From: Nitrososphaerota archaeon
Lineage (GTDB): Archaea > Thermoproteota > Nitrososphaeria > Nitrososphaerales > Gagatemarchaeaceae
Direction: 5' to 3'
Assembly (NCBI GenBank): GCA_016200025.1
Contig: JACQFO010000010.1
Coordinates: forward strand, 1-21,247
DNA: 21,247 nt
Every line of letters starts with the position of its first letter. Within the stretch, counting starts at the first letter, position 1. The notes under the pieces were generated by a model that made no database searches, was not told the origin of the DNA, and saw only the letters and a list, made by a program, of their open reading frames with translations. Shown piece after piece: positions 1 to 7,352 of the stretch. The translations under genes and the position numbers were made by a program.

Positions 1-254
1 ACCCTGGCGCCGTTGGCGAGCTTGACGATAGCGAGGTAGTAGGGGGCCTGGGCCTCGAAACCGGGCATCGGTTCGTGAAGCACCGTGTAGGTAAGTATCT
101 TCCCGGTCCTGGGCATCTCTTTGTCCTTCAGAGCCTCCGACCCGCACCCTCTGCACTTGTAGACCGGGGGGAAATACTCGTCTCCGCAGTTGCTGCACTT
201 CGAGCCGATGAGCCGGTAGTACCTGTCCCTGATCCTCCAGGACTGGATCGCCAT
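1..254 (-). CDS. DUF35 Zn-ribbon/OB-fold protein, partial (C-terminus beyond left edge)
   Basis: The visible N-terminal 84 residues begin MAIQSWRIRDRYYRL and carry two zinc-ribbon knuckles, CSNC (C20, C23) and CRGC (C34, C37). They are followed by the start of a beta-rich OB-fold stretch (GKILTYTVLHEP). This is the layout of DUF35 proteins. In archaea, the DUF35 partner bridges acetoacetyl-CoA thiolase and HMG-CoA synthase in a complex that channels acetoacetyl-CoA. Its position directly after those two genes fits that role. The ATG follows the thiolase TAG stop with no spacer, so translation is very likely coupled. The gene is cut by the window edge, so its C-terminus cannot be judged. The family assignment is firm, and the role in the complex is inferred from gene order. 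Confidence 0.88.
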   Translation of the reverse strand, partial: MAIQSWRIRDRYYRLIGSKCSNCGDEYFPPVYKCRGCGSEALKDKEMPRTGKILTYTVLHEPMPGFEAQAPYYLAIVKLANGAR

Positions 255-1418
255 CTAGGCCGCCCTCCCGAAGACGTGCACGGCGCTGGTTGTGTCCACT
301 CCGCCGATGTTCTGCGTGGCGACGTATTCTGCGCCATCCACCTGGTTCTTGCCGGCCTGGTCCGTAAGCTGGAGATATGCCTCTGCGACCTGGTACATCC
401 CGGTCGCGCCCACAGGATGCCCGCGCGCCTTGAGGCCCCCGAAGGTGTCCACGGGAAGCTCTGAGCCCATTGAAAACTTTCCTTCCCTCGCGTCTCTCCC
501 GCCCATGCCGCGCTTCGAGAAGCCCATGGCTTCGACGGAGAGGGCGCCGACGACCGAGAAGGCGTTGTGTACCTCCACTGCGTCGAGCTTCTTCGCGGTT
601 ACGCCTGCTTGTTGCATCGCTCCGTTGAAGGCTTCGTGCGTCGCCCGGAAGTCGAGCATGTCGCGCCTTTCGTAGATGCTGAACTGCGACGTGGAGACCT
701 TTCCGCCCAGGATTTCCATCAGTCTCCTCTTGGAGCCCGCGGCTCCTTTCTCCCCGACGATCAGCGCTGCGGCGGCCCCGTCTCCGACAGGGGCGCAGTC
801 GAAGAGTCTTAGGGGGTCGGCGACCATGCTCGACCGGCTCACGACCTCGGGGGAGATCGCCTTCCTAAATTGGGCGTGCTCGGCCGTGACACCGTTGGCG
901 TGGTCGAGGACGGGAAAGGCGCTGAGGTCGTCGCGGGAGACGTCCAACTCTTCCATGTAGTACCTTGCCAAGAGGCCGTTGAGTGCGGCGAAGGATGCGC
1001 CGACGAACTGGGTATAGTCGGCCGACTCCGCCATGGCGAGAGCCTGTGAAACCGCCTCGGGCTCGAGGTCGCGCATCTTCTCCACGCCGACGACCAGGGC
1101 AGAGTCGATGGCCCCCGCCCTCACCAGGTTATAGGCCACGTTGAACGCGGTGCCTCCTGACGAACAGGCGGCCTCGACCTTGTACGCGGGCACCCCGGCA
1201 AGCCCGAGGGCGCTGGCAATCATAGCGCCGAGGTGCTCTTGGCCCGAGCCCACGGAGCTGAACATGTTTCCGACAATTATCTGCTGGGGCTTGACCTTCG
1301 GCGATCCCTTCAGAGCGCCCCTTGAAGCCTCCACGGCGAGGTCCAGGATGGACTTCTCCCAGTGGTCCCCCACCTTCGTAAGCCCTACAGAGGATACGTA
1401 TGCCTTTGACTTCGCCAA
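255..1418 (-). CDS. Acetoacetyl-CoA thiolase (archaeal SCP2-like type)
   Basis: This enzyme condenses two acetyl-CoA into acetoacetyl-CoA, the first step of the mevalonate route to archaeal isoprenoid lipids. The protein is 387 residues, normal for the family. The nucleophilic cysteine lies in EAACSSGG (C85), HNAF is in the EVHNAFSVVG segment, and the catalytic histidine is in GHPVGATG. The C-terminal NIGGVDTTSAVHVFG has no cysteine where biosynthetic thiolases have their second catalytic one. The open frame runs far upstream, but those residues overlap HMG-CoA synthase in another frame and do not look thiolase-like. The first usable start after that gene's stop is TTG at 1418 (then AKSKAYVSSVGL), preceded by a weak GGGGAT. 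The spacing and the DUF35 gene downstream indicate one operon. The start is less certain than the identity. Confidence 0.92.
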   Translation of the reverse strand: MAKSKAYVSSVGLTKVGDHWEKSILDLAVEASRGALKGSPKVKPQQIIVGNMFSSVGSGQEHLGAMIASALGLAGVPAYKVEAACSSGGTAFNVAYNLVRAGAIDSALVVGVEKMRDLEPEAVSQALAMAESADYTQFVGASFAALNGLLARYYMEELDVSRDDLSAFPVLDHANGVTAEHAQFRKAISPEVVSRSSMVADPLRLFDCAPVGDGAAAALIVGEKGAAGSKRRLMEILGGKVSTSQFSIYERRDMLDFRATHEAFNGAMQQAGVTAKKLDAVEVHNAFSVVGALSVEAMGFSKRGMGGRDAREGKFSMGSELPVDTFGGLKARGHPVGATGMYQVAEAYLQLTDQAGKNQVDGAEYVATQNIGGVDTTSAVHVFGRAA

Positions 1419-1426
1419 CCAATCCC

Positions 1427-2461
1427 CTACTTCTGGAGCTTGTCCCGGAACTTGGAATAGGTCGAGTAGTCTATCTTCGTGCCGCTTTCTAGCATGGACT
1501 TCACCGTAGGGTTGATCCCTCGCTTCCCCTTGATGCCGCTGGTCACCTCGAGGCAGAACGCGTCCGACCCCGCGCCCGACCCGAAGCTCGCAAGCAGGAC
1601 CTTGTCCCCGGGATTCGCCTCGTCGAGCACGGCAGCGAGGCCAATGGGCGAGCTGCCGGCATAGGTGTTGCCTATCATCGGGTTGAGCAGCCCCGTCTTT
1701 ATCTGGTCCATAGTGAACCCGAGCCTGGTCGCCACCTCGACCGGGAACCTTGGGTTGGGTTGATGGAACACTGCATACCTGAAATCCGAAGGCTTGTGCC
1801 CGGTCTCTTTGAAGAGCGTTCTGACAGAATTCTCGATGTGATAGAAATACGCTGGTTCCCCGGTGAATCTGGACAGATGCCTGGGGTATCGTTCGTGCGC
1901 TCTGCGCCAAAAGTCGCCAGTGTCCGACACGAATGAGGTGCTGCAGTCGATGACCGCGATCGCCCTCTTGTCGTTCTTTCCAATTACGTAGGCAGCGCCC
2001 CCGCTCGCCGCCGTGTATTCGAGGTCGTCGCCCGGTCGCCCCTGGGCCGTGTCCATGCCGATGGCCAGACCTGAATCGATCATCCCCGAGCCAACGAGGC
2101 CCGTGATGACCTGGATAGCCTCTGTTCCAGCCTTGCACGCGAACTCAAGGTCGGCGGCCAAAGTGTAGTGCTGGCCGAGCGCCTGCGCGACCATGGTGCT
2201 CGTCGGCTTCACTGCGTAGGGCTTCGACTCGGTGCCGACGAAGATCGCCCCCAAGGAATCCGTCCCTGCCATCCTGACCGCCTGCCTTGATGCTTCTATT
2301 GCCATGGTCACGGTGTCCTCGTCCATGGAGGCCACTGCCTTCTCGACGTTGGGCCCCGACCCTCCCCCCTTCCAAACGCGAGCAATCTCTGCCGTGGGGA
2401 GGCGGTAGTGAGGGATGTAGGCCCCGTATCCGTGGATGGCAGCTCTGGTCTTGCTCTGCAT
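1427..2461 (-). CDS. Hydroxymethylglutaryl-CoA synthase
   Basis: This enzyme condenses acetoacetyl-CoA with acetyl-CoA to give HMG-CoA for the mevalonate pathway. From the chosen ATG (MQSKTRAAIHGYGAYIPHYR) the protein is 344 residues, matching archaeal HMG-CoA synthases. The visible motifs are the general-base region MDEDTVTMA (near residue 48), the nucleophile in EFACKAGTEA (C109), the histidine in FHQPNPRFP, and the NTYAGSSPIGLAAVLDEA segment. The open frame continues upstream into rpoP, but those residues are a shadow, so the ATG at 2461 next to the conserved IHGYGAYIP block is preferred. ATGs at 2512 and 2527 are alternatives. The AT-rich stretch just upstream may hold a promoter. The gene sits before thiolase and DUF35, matching the known three-protein complex. 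Confidence 0.95.
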   Translation of the reverse strand: MQSKTRAAIHGYGAYIPHYRLPTAEIARVWKGGGSGPNVEKAVASMDEDTVTMAIEASRQAVRMAGTDSLGAIFVGTESKPYAVKPTSTMVAQALGQHYTLAADLEFACKAGTEAIQVITGLVGSGMIDSGLAIGMDTAQGRPGDDLEYTAASGGAAYVIGKNDKRAIAVIDCSTSFVSDTGDFWRRAHERYPRHLSRFTGEPAYFYHIENSVRTLFKETGHKPSDFRYAVFHQPNPRFPVEVATRLGFTMDQIKTGLLNPMIGNTYAGSSPIGLAAVLDEANPGDKVLLASFGSGAGSDAFCLEVTSGIKGKRGINPTVKSMLESGTKIDYSTYSKFRDKLQK

Positions 2462-2500
2462 CAAATGCAAAGATGTCTCATCCGAGACGACTTCATCCTC

Positions 2501-2510
2501 TACATAAATC
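2501..2510 (-). promoter_or_regulatory. Candidate TATA box for the HMG-CoA synthase operon
   Basis: On the minus strand the stretch reads GATTTATGTA in an AT-rich island between rpoP and HMG-CoA synthase. Archaeal transcription would start about 25 bases downstream, near 2481, leaving a leader of about 20 bases to the ATG at 2461. A second AT-rich candidate (GCTTTATTGC) lies near 2516-2526. Read-through from rpoP is also possible. Confidence 0.35.
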
Positions 2511-2583
2511 ATTAGGCAATAAAGCATTGCTGCGATAGGCATTTGACGAATTCGGCGAAACTTGGAGGCTGACCCTAGCTTCC

Positions 2584-2772
2584 CTAGATGGCTTTGATCT
2601 GCTTCACGAGCGCAGGCCTTGCCTTCCTGAAGACCCGATAGCCGCAGATGCATTTTACCTCTGGCAGCTTGGAGAGCTCTTCTTGAGAGGTCCTTGTGCC
2701 GCACCTTACGCATTCATAGACGGCCCCGGCGAAGACCTTTGCGGGCTGTTCCTTGGGAGGCTCTACTGTCAT
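2584..2772 (-). CDS. rpoP: DNA-directed RNA polymerase subunit Rpo12 (RpoP)
   Basis: This 62-residue protein matches the archaeal counterpart of eukaryotic Rpb12, a small zinc-binding subunit at the Rpo3/Rpo10 end of RNA polymerase. The zinc-ribbon core starts with YECVRCGTRTSQEELSKLP (C21, C24), continues with VKCICGYRVF (C41, C43), and ends in the basic tail ARPALVKQIKAI typical of the family. The second knuckle is C-x-C, where most family members have C-x2-C. The start ATG at 2772 gives a short N-terminal extension before the core, and a TATA-like box lies about 25-30 bases upstream. It may share transcription with the mevalonate genes downstream. A generic zinc ribbon is a less likely alternative because the tail matches Rpo12 well. 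Confidence 0.9.
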   Translation of the reverse strand: MTVEPPKEQPAKVFAGAVYECVRCGTRTSQEELSKLPEVKCICGYRVFRKARPALVKQIKAI

Positions 2773-2794
2773 TTCATGAATTGCCGACTTCTCC

Positions 2795-2803
2795 TCATAT
2801 TTC
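2795..2803 (-). promoter_or_regulatory. Candidate TATA box for rpoP
   Basis: The minus strand reads GAAATATGAG around here, ending about 25 bases before the rpoP ATG at 2772. That distance fits a leaderless or very short-leader archaeal transcript. The box is not a perfect consensus. Confidence 0.35.
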
Positions 2804-2887
2804 TGCTTTTCTCGGATGTTGAGGCTCTGGTCCGGTCAGTCTGCCGACCTGCGAAGGCAAGCTCGGAAATCCTGCACTAACGGGAAA

Positions 2888-4918
2888 CTAAGTCGGGGGA
2901 GACCCGCCATTGTCCTCTTGATCTCCCGCCTTCCTGCTGGACACCTCTTGCTGGAGCTCAAGGTATGCCCCCCTTACCTCTTCCACTGAGGCCTCATCCT
3001 CAATGGTGCTGATGTCGCCGACGGGTTTTCCTACGAGGACGGCTCTTACCACGCGGCGCATGATCTTGGCGCTCCTGGTCTTTGGCAGTCGGGACACGAA
3101 GATGACATCCTTGAGGCTCGCGACGGGTCCTACCTTCTCCCTAACCAGGCGAATCAGCGCCTCTTTGAGGGATTCACTCCTCTCTACTCCTGTCTTGAGG
3201 ATCACAAATCCGACTGGGACCTCGCCTCGGACTTCGTCCGGGACTCCCACTACGGCAGCCTCGGCCACGGCAGGATGCTGGACCAGGGCCGACTCCAGCT
3301 CGTAGGTACCAAGGCGGTGTCCCGCGACCTTGATCACCTCGTCCGCCCTCCCTAGCACCCAGATGTAGCCGTCTTCATCGCGGACGGCGTAGTCTCCTGC
3401 ATAGAAGAACCCCGGAAACCTCGACCAGTACACTTCCTTGTAACGCCCCGGGTCGTTGTGAATCGTCAACGGCATGCCCGGCCATGGCCTTCGGATCACG
3501 AGGAGCCCTCTCTGTAGTGCCTCTGAACGCCTGCCCGAATCGTCGACGACCTCTATGTCAACGCCTGGGATTGGGAACCCGTTCGAACCTGGCTTCATGG
3601 CGACCATCGTCCCGCCTGGGAGGACCGAAATCATGATTCCTCCTGTCTCCGTCATCCACCAAGTGCTTCCGAAGGGCACCGAGCTCCGGCCAACAAGGCG
3701 GTGCATCCACCTGAAGGCTTCGGGGTTGATAGGCTCCCCGACGGAATGCATGATCCTCACCGACGAAGTACGGTGCTTTGCCACCCATGCCTCCCCGTTC
3801 TTCATGAAGGACCTGATCGCGGTGGGAGAGGTGTACAGAACGGAGACTCCGTGTCGTTCAATCACAGACGCCCACTTGTCTGGTTGAGGAAAGTCGAGGG
3901 CTCCCTCGTACATCAAGGTGGTCGCCCCCTCCAGCAGCGGACCGAACACAACGTACGAGTGGCCGGTAATCCATCCGATGTCCGCAGTGCACCAATACAT
4001 GTCCCTCTCGCTGATGTCGAAGACCCACTTCATTGTGGCGTGGAGCAGCGTAAGGTAGCCGCCGGTGTCGTGAACTTGTCCCTTTGGCCTCCCGGTCGTC
4101 CCCGAGGTGTGGAGGATGAAGAGAGGGTCTTCAGAGCTCATGCGCGCAGGGTCGACCACTGCGTCGTCAGGTATCTGACTCATGACGTCTTCATAGAAAG
4201 CGTCCCTCCCAGGTTTCATTGGTACTTGGAGACCGGTTCGCCGAACCACGATGACCGATCTGACTGAGGGGGCCGCTGCCACCGCCTTGTCCGCCGTCTC
4301 CTTCAGTGGTATGACAGCCCCCCTCCTCATTCCCCCGTCGGCGGTGACGAGCAGACGTGCACCCGCGTCCTCAAGCCTCTCCGCCAGGGATTCCGCGCTG
4401 AACCCGGAGAAGACCACGGTGAACTTTGCCCCGATTCTTGCTGCGGCTAACATCAAAATGGGAAACTCGGGAATCATGGGAAGGTAGAACCCCACTGTGT
4501 CGCCCCTGGCGATGCCGTAGACGTCCCTCAGCAACTTGGCGGCCCTGTTTACTTCCCGAGAGAGTTCGCCGTAGGTCAGTACCCGTGACTCGGATGGGAG
4601 GCCCGGAGCCCACATCTCTCCCTCCCAAACAATCGCAGGCTTGTCAGCCCTTCCAAGGGCCAGTTGTCTGTCGACGCAGAGGTAGGACGCGTTCAACTTA
4701 CCTCCTACAAACCACTTGTGGAAGGGCGGGTTGGAAGAGTCAAGTGCGGCGTGCCACTTCTCGAACCAGTCGAGTTCGGATGCCACGGACTCCCAGAATG
4801 CGGCCCCTTTCTGCAAGGTGACCCGATGCTCCTTCAGATACTCGTCGGCTGCCTGAGAACGGACCCCGCCTCCGGCCAGGACCTTTTCGTCGAAGGGGAG
4901 GGCCCAACTTACTGACAT
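2888..4918 (-). CDS. acs: Acetyl-CoA synthetase (AMP-forming)
   Basis: This cytosolic enzyme activates acetate with ATP to acetyl-AMP and then acetyl-CoA, the substrate for the thiolase/HMG-CoA synthase genes downstream. The 676-residue protein has the full adenylate-forming set: HTSGTTGRPKG (270-280), the acetyl-CoA synthetase signature TADIGWITGHSY (311-322), WWMTETGG (420-427), GRADEVIKVAGHRLGTYELE (523-542), and the C-terminal catalytic lysine in KTRSAKIMRR (K618). The two tryptophans at 420-421 fit an acetate-sized pocket. The tail (about 640-676) is hydrophilic and longer than needed. The frame stays open upstream into the glycosyltransferase gene, but homology begins near MSVSWALPF, so ATG 4918 is chosen. 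Related 3-hydroxypropionate or 4-hydroxybutyrate CoA ligases share these motifs, so the substrate is probable, not proven. Confidence 0.92.
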   Translation of the reverse strand: MSVSWALPFDEKVLAGGGVRSQAADEYLKEHRVTLQKGAAFWESVASELDWFEKWHAALDSSNPPFHKWFVGGKLNASYLCVDRQLALGRADKPAIVWEGEMWAPGLPSESRVLTYGELSREVNRAAKLLRDVYGIARGDTVGFYLPMIPEFPILMLAAARIGAKFTVVFSGFSAESLAERLEDAGARLLVTADGGMRRGAVIPLKETADKAVAAAPSVRSVIVVRRTGLQVPMKPGRDAFYEDVMSQIPDDAVVDPARMSSEDPLFILHTSGTTGRPKGQVHDTGGYLTLLHATMKWVFDISERDMYWCTADIGWITGHSYVVFGPLLEGATTLMYEGALDFPQPDKWASVIERHGVSVLYTSPTAIRSFMKNGEAWVAKHRTSSVRIMHSVGEPINPEAFRWMHRLVGRSSVPFGSTWWMTETGGIMISVLPGGTMVAMKPGSNGFPIPGVDIEVVDDSGRRSEALQRGLLVIRRPWPGMPLTIHNDPGRYKEVYWSRFPGFFYAGDYAVRDEDGYIWVLGRADEVIKVAGHRLGTYELESALVQHPAVAEAAVVGVPDEVRGEVPVGFVILKTGVERSESLKEALIRLVREKVGPVASLKDVIFVSRLPKTRSAKIMRRVVRAVLVGKPVGDISTIEDEASVEEVRGAYLELQQEVSSRKAGDQEDNGGSPPT

Positions 4919-4977
4919 GACCAGCGAGTCCTGACCTCCGGCTTCTCTTTTGAAGCTTCGCGGCGATGATGCTCCAC

Positions 4978-5703
4978 TCAGGACAAGGAGAGTCTGAGGA
5001 CAGCGAAGAAGAACCTGCCCATGTCCCCTACCCCCAGCTTGGACCGCCCCGAAGTCCGAGGCGCGAATGCATACGGGACTTTGACGATTTTCATCTCTGT
5101 TTTCAAGAGCTTGAGGGTCGCGACCTGGAATTCGAACCCCTTGGCCGGGAGCTCCGCTTCTGAGACCATGATGGCTGCCCTCCGGCTGTAGGCTCTGAAG
5201 CCAGAAGTGGCGTCTTTGACCGGGAGACTGAGAAGCAGGCGCGCGTATGAATTCGCCACCTTGCTGACCAGCTTCCTGGGCAAGCTCCATCCGACAATTG
5301 ACCCTCCTGGAGCGTACCTCGACCCGACGGCCACGTCCGCGCCCCTGGCCAACGCTCTCACCAGGTCCGCGATTGCCGAGGGCGGGTGCTGAAGGTCCGC
5401 GTCCATTTCTAGGACCACGTCGGGGTTCTGGGTCGCATTGGCCTCTCTGAACCCATCCTGGTAAGCACTGCCTATGCCGGCCTTCTTGCCCCTGACAAGG
5501 ACTCTGATCCAGCTTTCCATTAGCGCCAGGCGCTCGATCTCGTCGCCAGTGCCGTCCGGACTTGAGTCGTCTACGAAGAGGAGACTCAGCCCCGGGACCT
5601 TGGCCGCCTTCACAGCCTCGACGAGTGGGATTATGTTGCCCCTCTCGTTGTATGTGGGAACGACTGCGCAGACCCTTTGCAAAGGCTCCAAGTCCAGCGA
5701 CAC
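4978..5703 (-). CDS. DPM1-like polyprenyl-phosphate mannosyltransferase (GT2)
   Basis: This GT2 enzyme most likely transfers a sugar from a nucleotide donor to a polyprenyl (dolichyl) phosphate on the cytosolic face of the membrane, supplying lipid-linked sugar for glycoprotein or glycolipid synthesis. It is 241 residues, the size of soluble DPM1-type synthases with no added membrane helices. The motifs are AVVPTYNERGNI (13-24), LFVDDSSPDGT (42-52, metal/donor binding), EMDADLQHPP (99-108), GSRYAPGG (127-134) and DATSGFRAYSRR. It starts with GTG directly after the TAG stop of the DegT aminotransferase, so the two are co-transcribed and probably coupled. The donor sugar (mannose or glucose) cannot be read from sequence. 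Confidence 0.87.
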   Translation of the reverse strand: MSLDLEPLQRVCAVVPTYNERGNIIPLVEAVKAAKVPGLSLLFVDDSSPDGTGDEIERLALMESWIRVLVRGKKAGIGSAYQDGFREANATQNPDVVLEMDADLQHPPSAIADLVRALARGADVAVGSRYAPGGSIVGWSLPRKLVSKVANSYARLLLSLPVKDATSGFRAYSRRAAIMVSEAELPAKGFEFQVATLKLLKTEMKIVKVPYAFAPRTSGRSKLGVGDMGRFFFAVLRLSLS

Positions 5704-6825
5704 CTAGAGGAGGCTTGCGCAGGCCGCCCTGAATCCGTCGCCCACCCTCCGCATTTCCTCAGGTCCGAGGCCGGGATGCACGGGGAGCGAGATGACATGC
5801 CTGGATGCCTCTTCGGTTCTCTTCAGCCACTTTCCTCCATATCCTAGCTTTGAGTAGAGCGGGGTCTTGTGGACTGGCAGTTTGAAGTAGACCGCGGCGC
5901 CTATGCCGGAGTCGTTTAGCGCTTTGAGGAGGCGGTCGCGGTTCTTCCTGACCGTGAGGGTGAAAAGATAGTAGGCGTGAGTGCGGTCGTCCCTGTCCTG
6001 GGTGAATTCCGCTCCTTCGACATCGCCAATTCTCTCCTGCAGCAGGCGCACGTTGCGCGACCTCTTCTTCAGAAAGCCCGCGAGCCGGTCCATCTGAGCG
6101 GAAGCTATTGCGGCGCCGAGTTCAGGGAGCCGATAGTTGAAACCCAGGTGTCTGGAATCGTAGCCGTGGACCATTCCGTGGTTCCTTACGAGCCTGAGCC
6201 TCTCGGCGAGCTCGTCGTCGTCCGTGCTGATCGCGCCACCTTCGCCTGAAGTGACGACCTTCGTCGCATACATGCTGAAGCAACCGGCGTCGGATAGCCT
6301 CCCAGTCTGCACCCCCTTGTAGGTCGCGCCGAGGGACTCTGCAGCGTCCTCCACGACCCGGACCGATCGGGACGACGCTATCTCCCTGATTTCGTCCATG
6401 TCGGCGGGATACCCATAGAGGTGGACTGGTATGACACCCTTCGTCTTGCTCGTAATTGCTTCCCTGAATCTGGCAGGGTCCATGTTGTAGTCCCGTCCGG
6501 TATCTACAAAGACCGGCTTGGCCCCGCACGCAAGGACGACATTTGCTGTTGCAACAAATGTGAAGGAAGGAATGACCACTTCGTCGCCGGCTTTCAAGCC
6601 GATCGCCAGGAGGACGGAGTGGAGCGCTGCTGTGCCGGAATTGACTGCGATCGCATGCTTCGCCCCGAGCAGGCTCTTCAGCTTGCGTTCAAACTCTCTC
6701 ACATACCGACCTCCTTCGAAGGACGCGTCTGTGAGGCGGCCGCTCTCCATCACTTCGAGGACCGCTTCCCTCTCTTCCCGGCCTAAAATGGGGCGATTGA
6801 TTGGGATAAATGGAAGCCTTGGCAC
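5704..6825 (-). CDS. DegT/DnrJ/EryC1/StrS-family sugar aminotransferase
   Basis: This PLP-dependent enzyme of 373 residues belongs to the family that transaminates nucleotide-linked keto-sugars to amino-sugars. Visible features are the substrate/PLP region VNSGTAALHS (61-70), PSFTFVATANV (86-96), VHLYGYP (134-140), the aspartate pairing with the PLP ring in VVEDAAESLGA (D160), and the Schiff-base lysine in FSMYATKVVTSGEGG (K189). GFNYRLPELGAA follows, typical of the family. The start is GTG at 6825, about 26 bases after a TATA-like box, which suggests a leaderless message. It heads an operon with the DPM1-like glycosyltransferase, pointing to synthesis of an amino-sugar for cell-surface glycans. 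A minority of family members are dehydratases or regulators, but the lysine is intact. The exact sugar is unknown. Confidence 0.9.
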   Translation of the reverse strand: MPRLPFIPINRPILGREEREAVLEVMESGRLTDASFEGGRYVREFERKLKSLLGAKHAIAVNSGTAALHSVLLAIGLKAGDEVVIPSFTFVATANVVLACGAKPVFVDTGRDYNMDPARFREAITSKTKGVIPVHLYGYPADMDEIREIASSRSVRVVEDAAESLGATYKGVQTGRLSDAGCFSMYATKVVTSGEGGAISTDDDELAERLRLVRNHGMVHGYDSRHLGFNYRLPELGAAIASAQMDRLAGFLKKRSRNVRLLQERIGDVEGAEFTQDRDDRTHAYYLFTLTVRKNRDRLLKALNDSGIGAAVYFKLPVHKTPLYSKLGYGGKWLKRTEEASRHVISLPVHPGLGPEEMRRVGDGFRAACASLL

Positions 6826-6846
6826 GAAGGGCCGCTCTCCGGGAGG

Positions 6847-6856
6847 TTATTTGAAA
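6847..6856 (-). promoter_or_regulatory. Candidate TATA box for the DegT-GT operon
   Basis: The minus strand reads TTTCAAATAA, centred about 26 bases before the GTG at 6825. The spacing is that expected for a leaderless archaeal transcript. It lies in the 86-base gap between the aminotransferase and the upstream membrane protein gene. Confidence 0.45.
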
Positions 6857-6911
6857 GCTGTTGTCTCTGAGTCATTGCTGCGGTGCGCCCCTGCATGAGG
6901 ATTGGTCCTGC

Positions 6912-7352
6912 TCACCGCCATATGAAGAGGATGAAGACGACCGCGGAGGCGGCGGCGTTCCGGACGTAGAATTGAGGAACTTCGAGGATCCCCCACCTGA
7001 ACCAGGGCATCCACTTGGCATCCGTTCTGTTCCATTTGCTCAGCCCGTAGTGCGGGTTTGCGAGGAAGTACGTGAAGTCCTCGACGACGCCCCCGATCAG
7101 GTAGGCGATCGCCAGGGTCCCGAAGGTCCTGAGGTCGAACCCCAGGACAACGAGCGGCGAGAAGACGAAGAGCGGAACGACTACGAACCACAGCCAGAAA
7201 TGATATTCCTTGATCCTGTATCCAAAGATGCTTCGTCTCCAACCCTTCGTCCCTTCTCCGCCCGCCTGGTCGCCCTCCACCGTGACCTCGAGGAACGCAA
7301 GCCCGATGAAGGCCGCCATCATCCAAATGAAAATCAGGATCAGCTGGATCAT
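6912..7352 (-). CDS. Small integral membrane protein of unknown function, coupled to the GT2 synthase
   Basis: I do not recognise a named family. The 146-residue protein has about four hydrophobic segments: residues 3-21, about 52-70, about 75-92 and about 127-144. A polar loop (EGDQAGGEGTKGWRRS) follows the first. A conserved-looking patch between the third and fourth, GGVVEDFTYFLANPHYGL followed by KWMPWFRWG, is rich in aromatic and charged residues and could be functional. The ATG (7352-7350) overlaps the TGA stop of the upstream glycosyltransferase in an ATGA arrangement, so translation is probably coupled. A GGAGG lies about 11 bases before the start, within the glycosyltransferase gene. 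The coupling suggests a role with that enzyme, for example as an accessory or export subunit. That role is inference only. Confidence 0.85.
   Translation of the reverse strand: MIQLILIFIWMMAAFIGLAFLEVTVEGDQAGGEGTKGWRRSIFGYRIKEYHFWLWFVVVPLFVFSPLVVLGFDLRTFGTLAIAYLIGGVVEDFTYFLANPHYGLSKWNRTDAKWMPWFRWGILEVPQFYVRNAAASAVVFILFIWR

Noticed and set aside
1419..2138. Long N-terminal extension of the thiolase reading frame.
   Set aside because: It overlaps HMG-CoA synthase in another frame, has no thiolase-like content, and the family length is reached from TTG 1418.
4919..5290. Extension of the acetyl-CoA synthetase frame into the glycosyltransferase gene.
   Set aside because: The extra residues overlap the well-supported DPM1-like gene and do not match the synthetase family.
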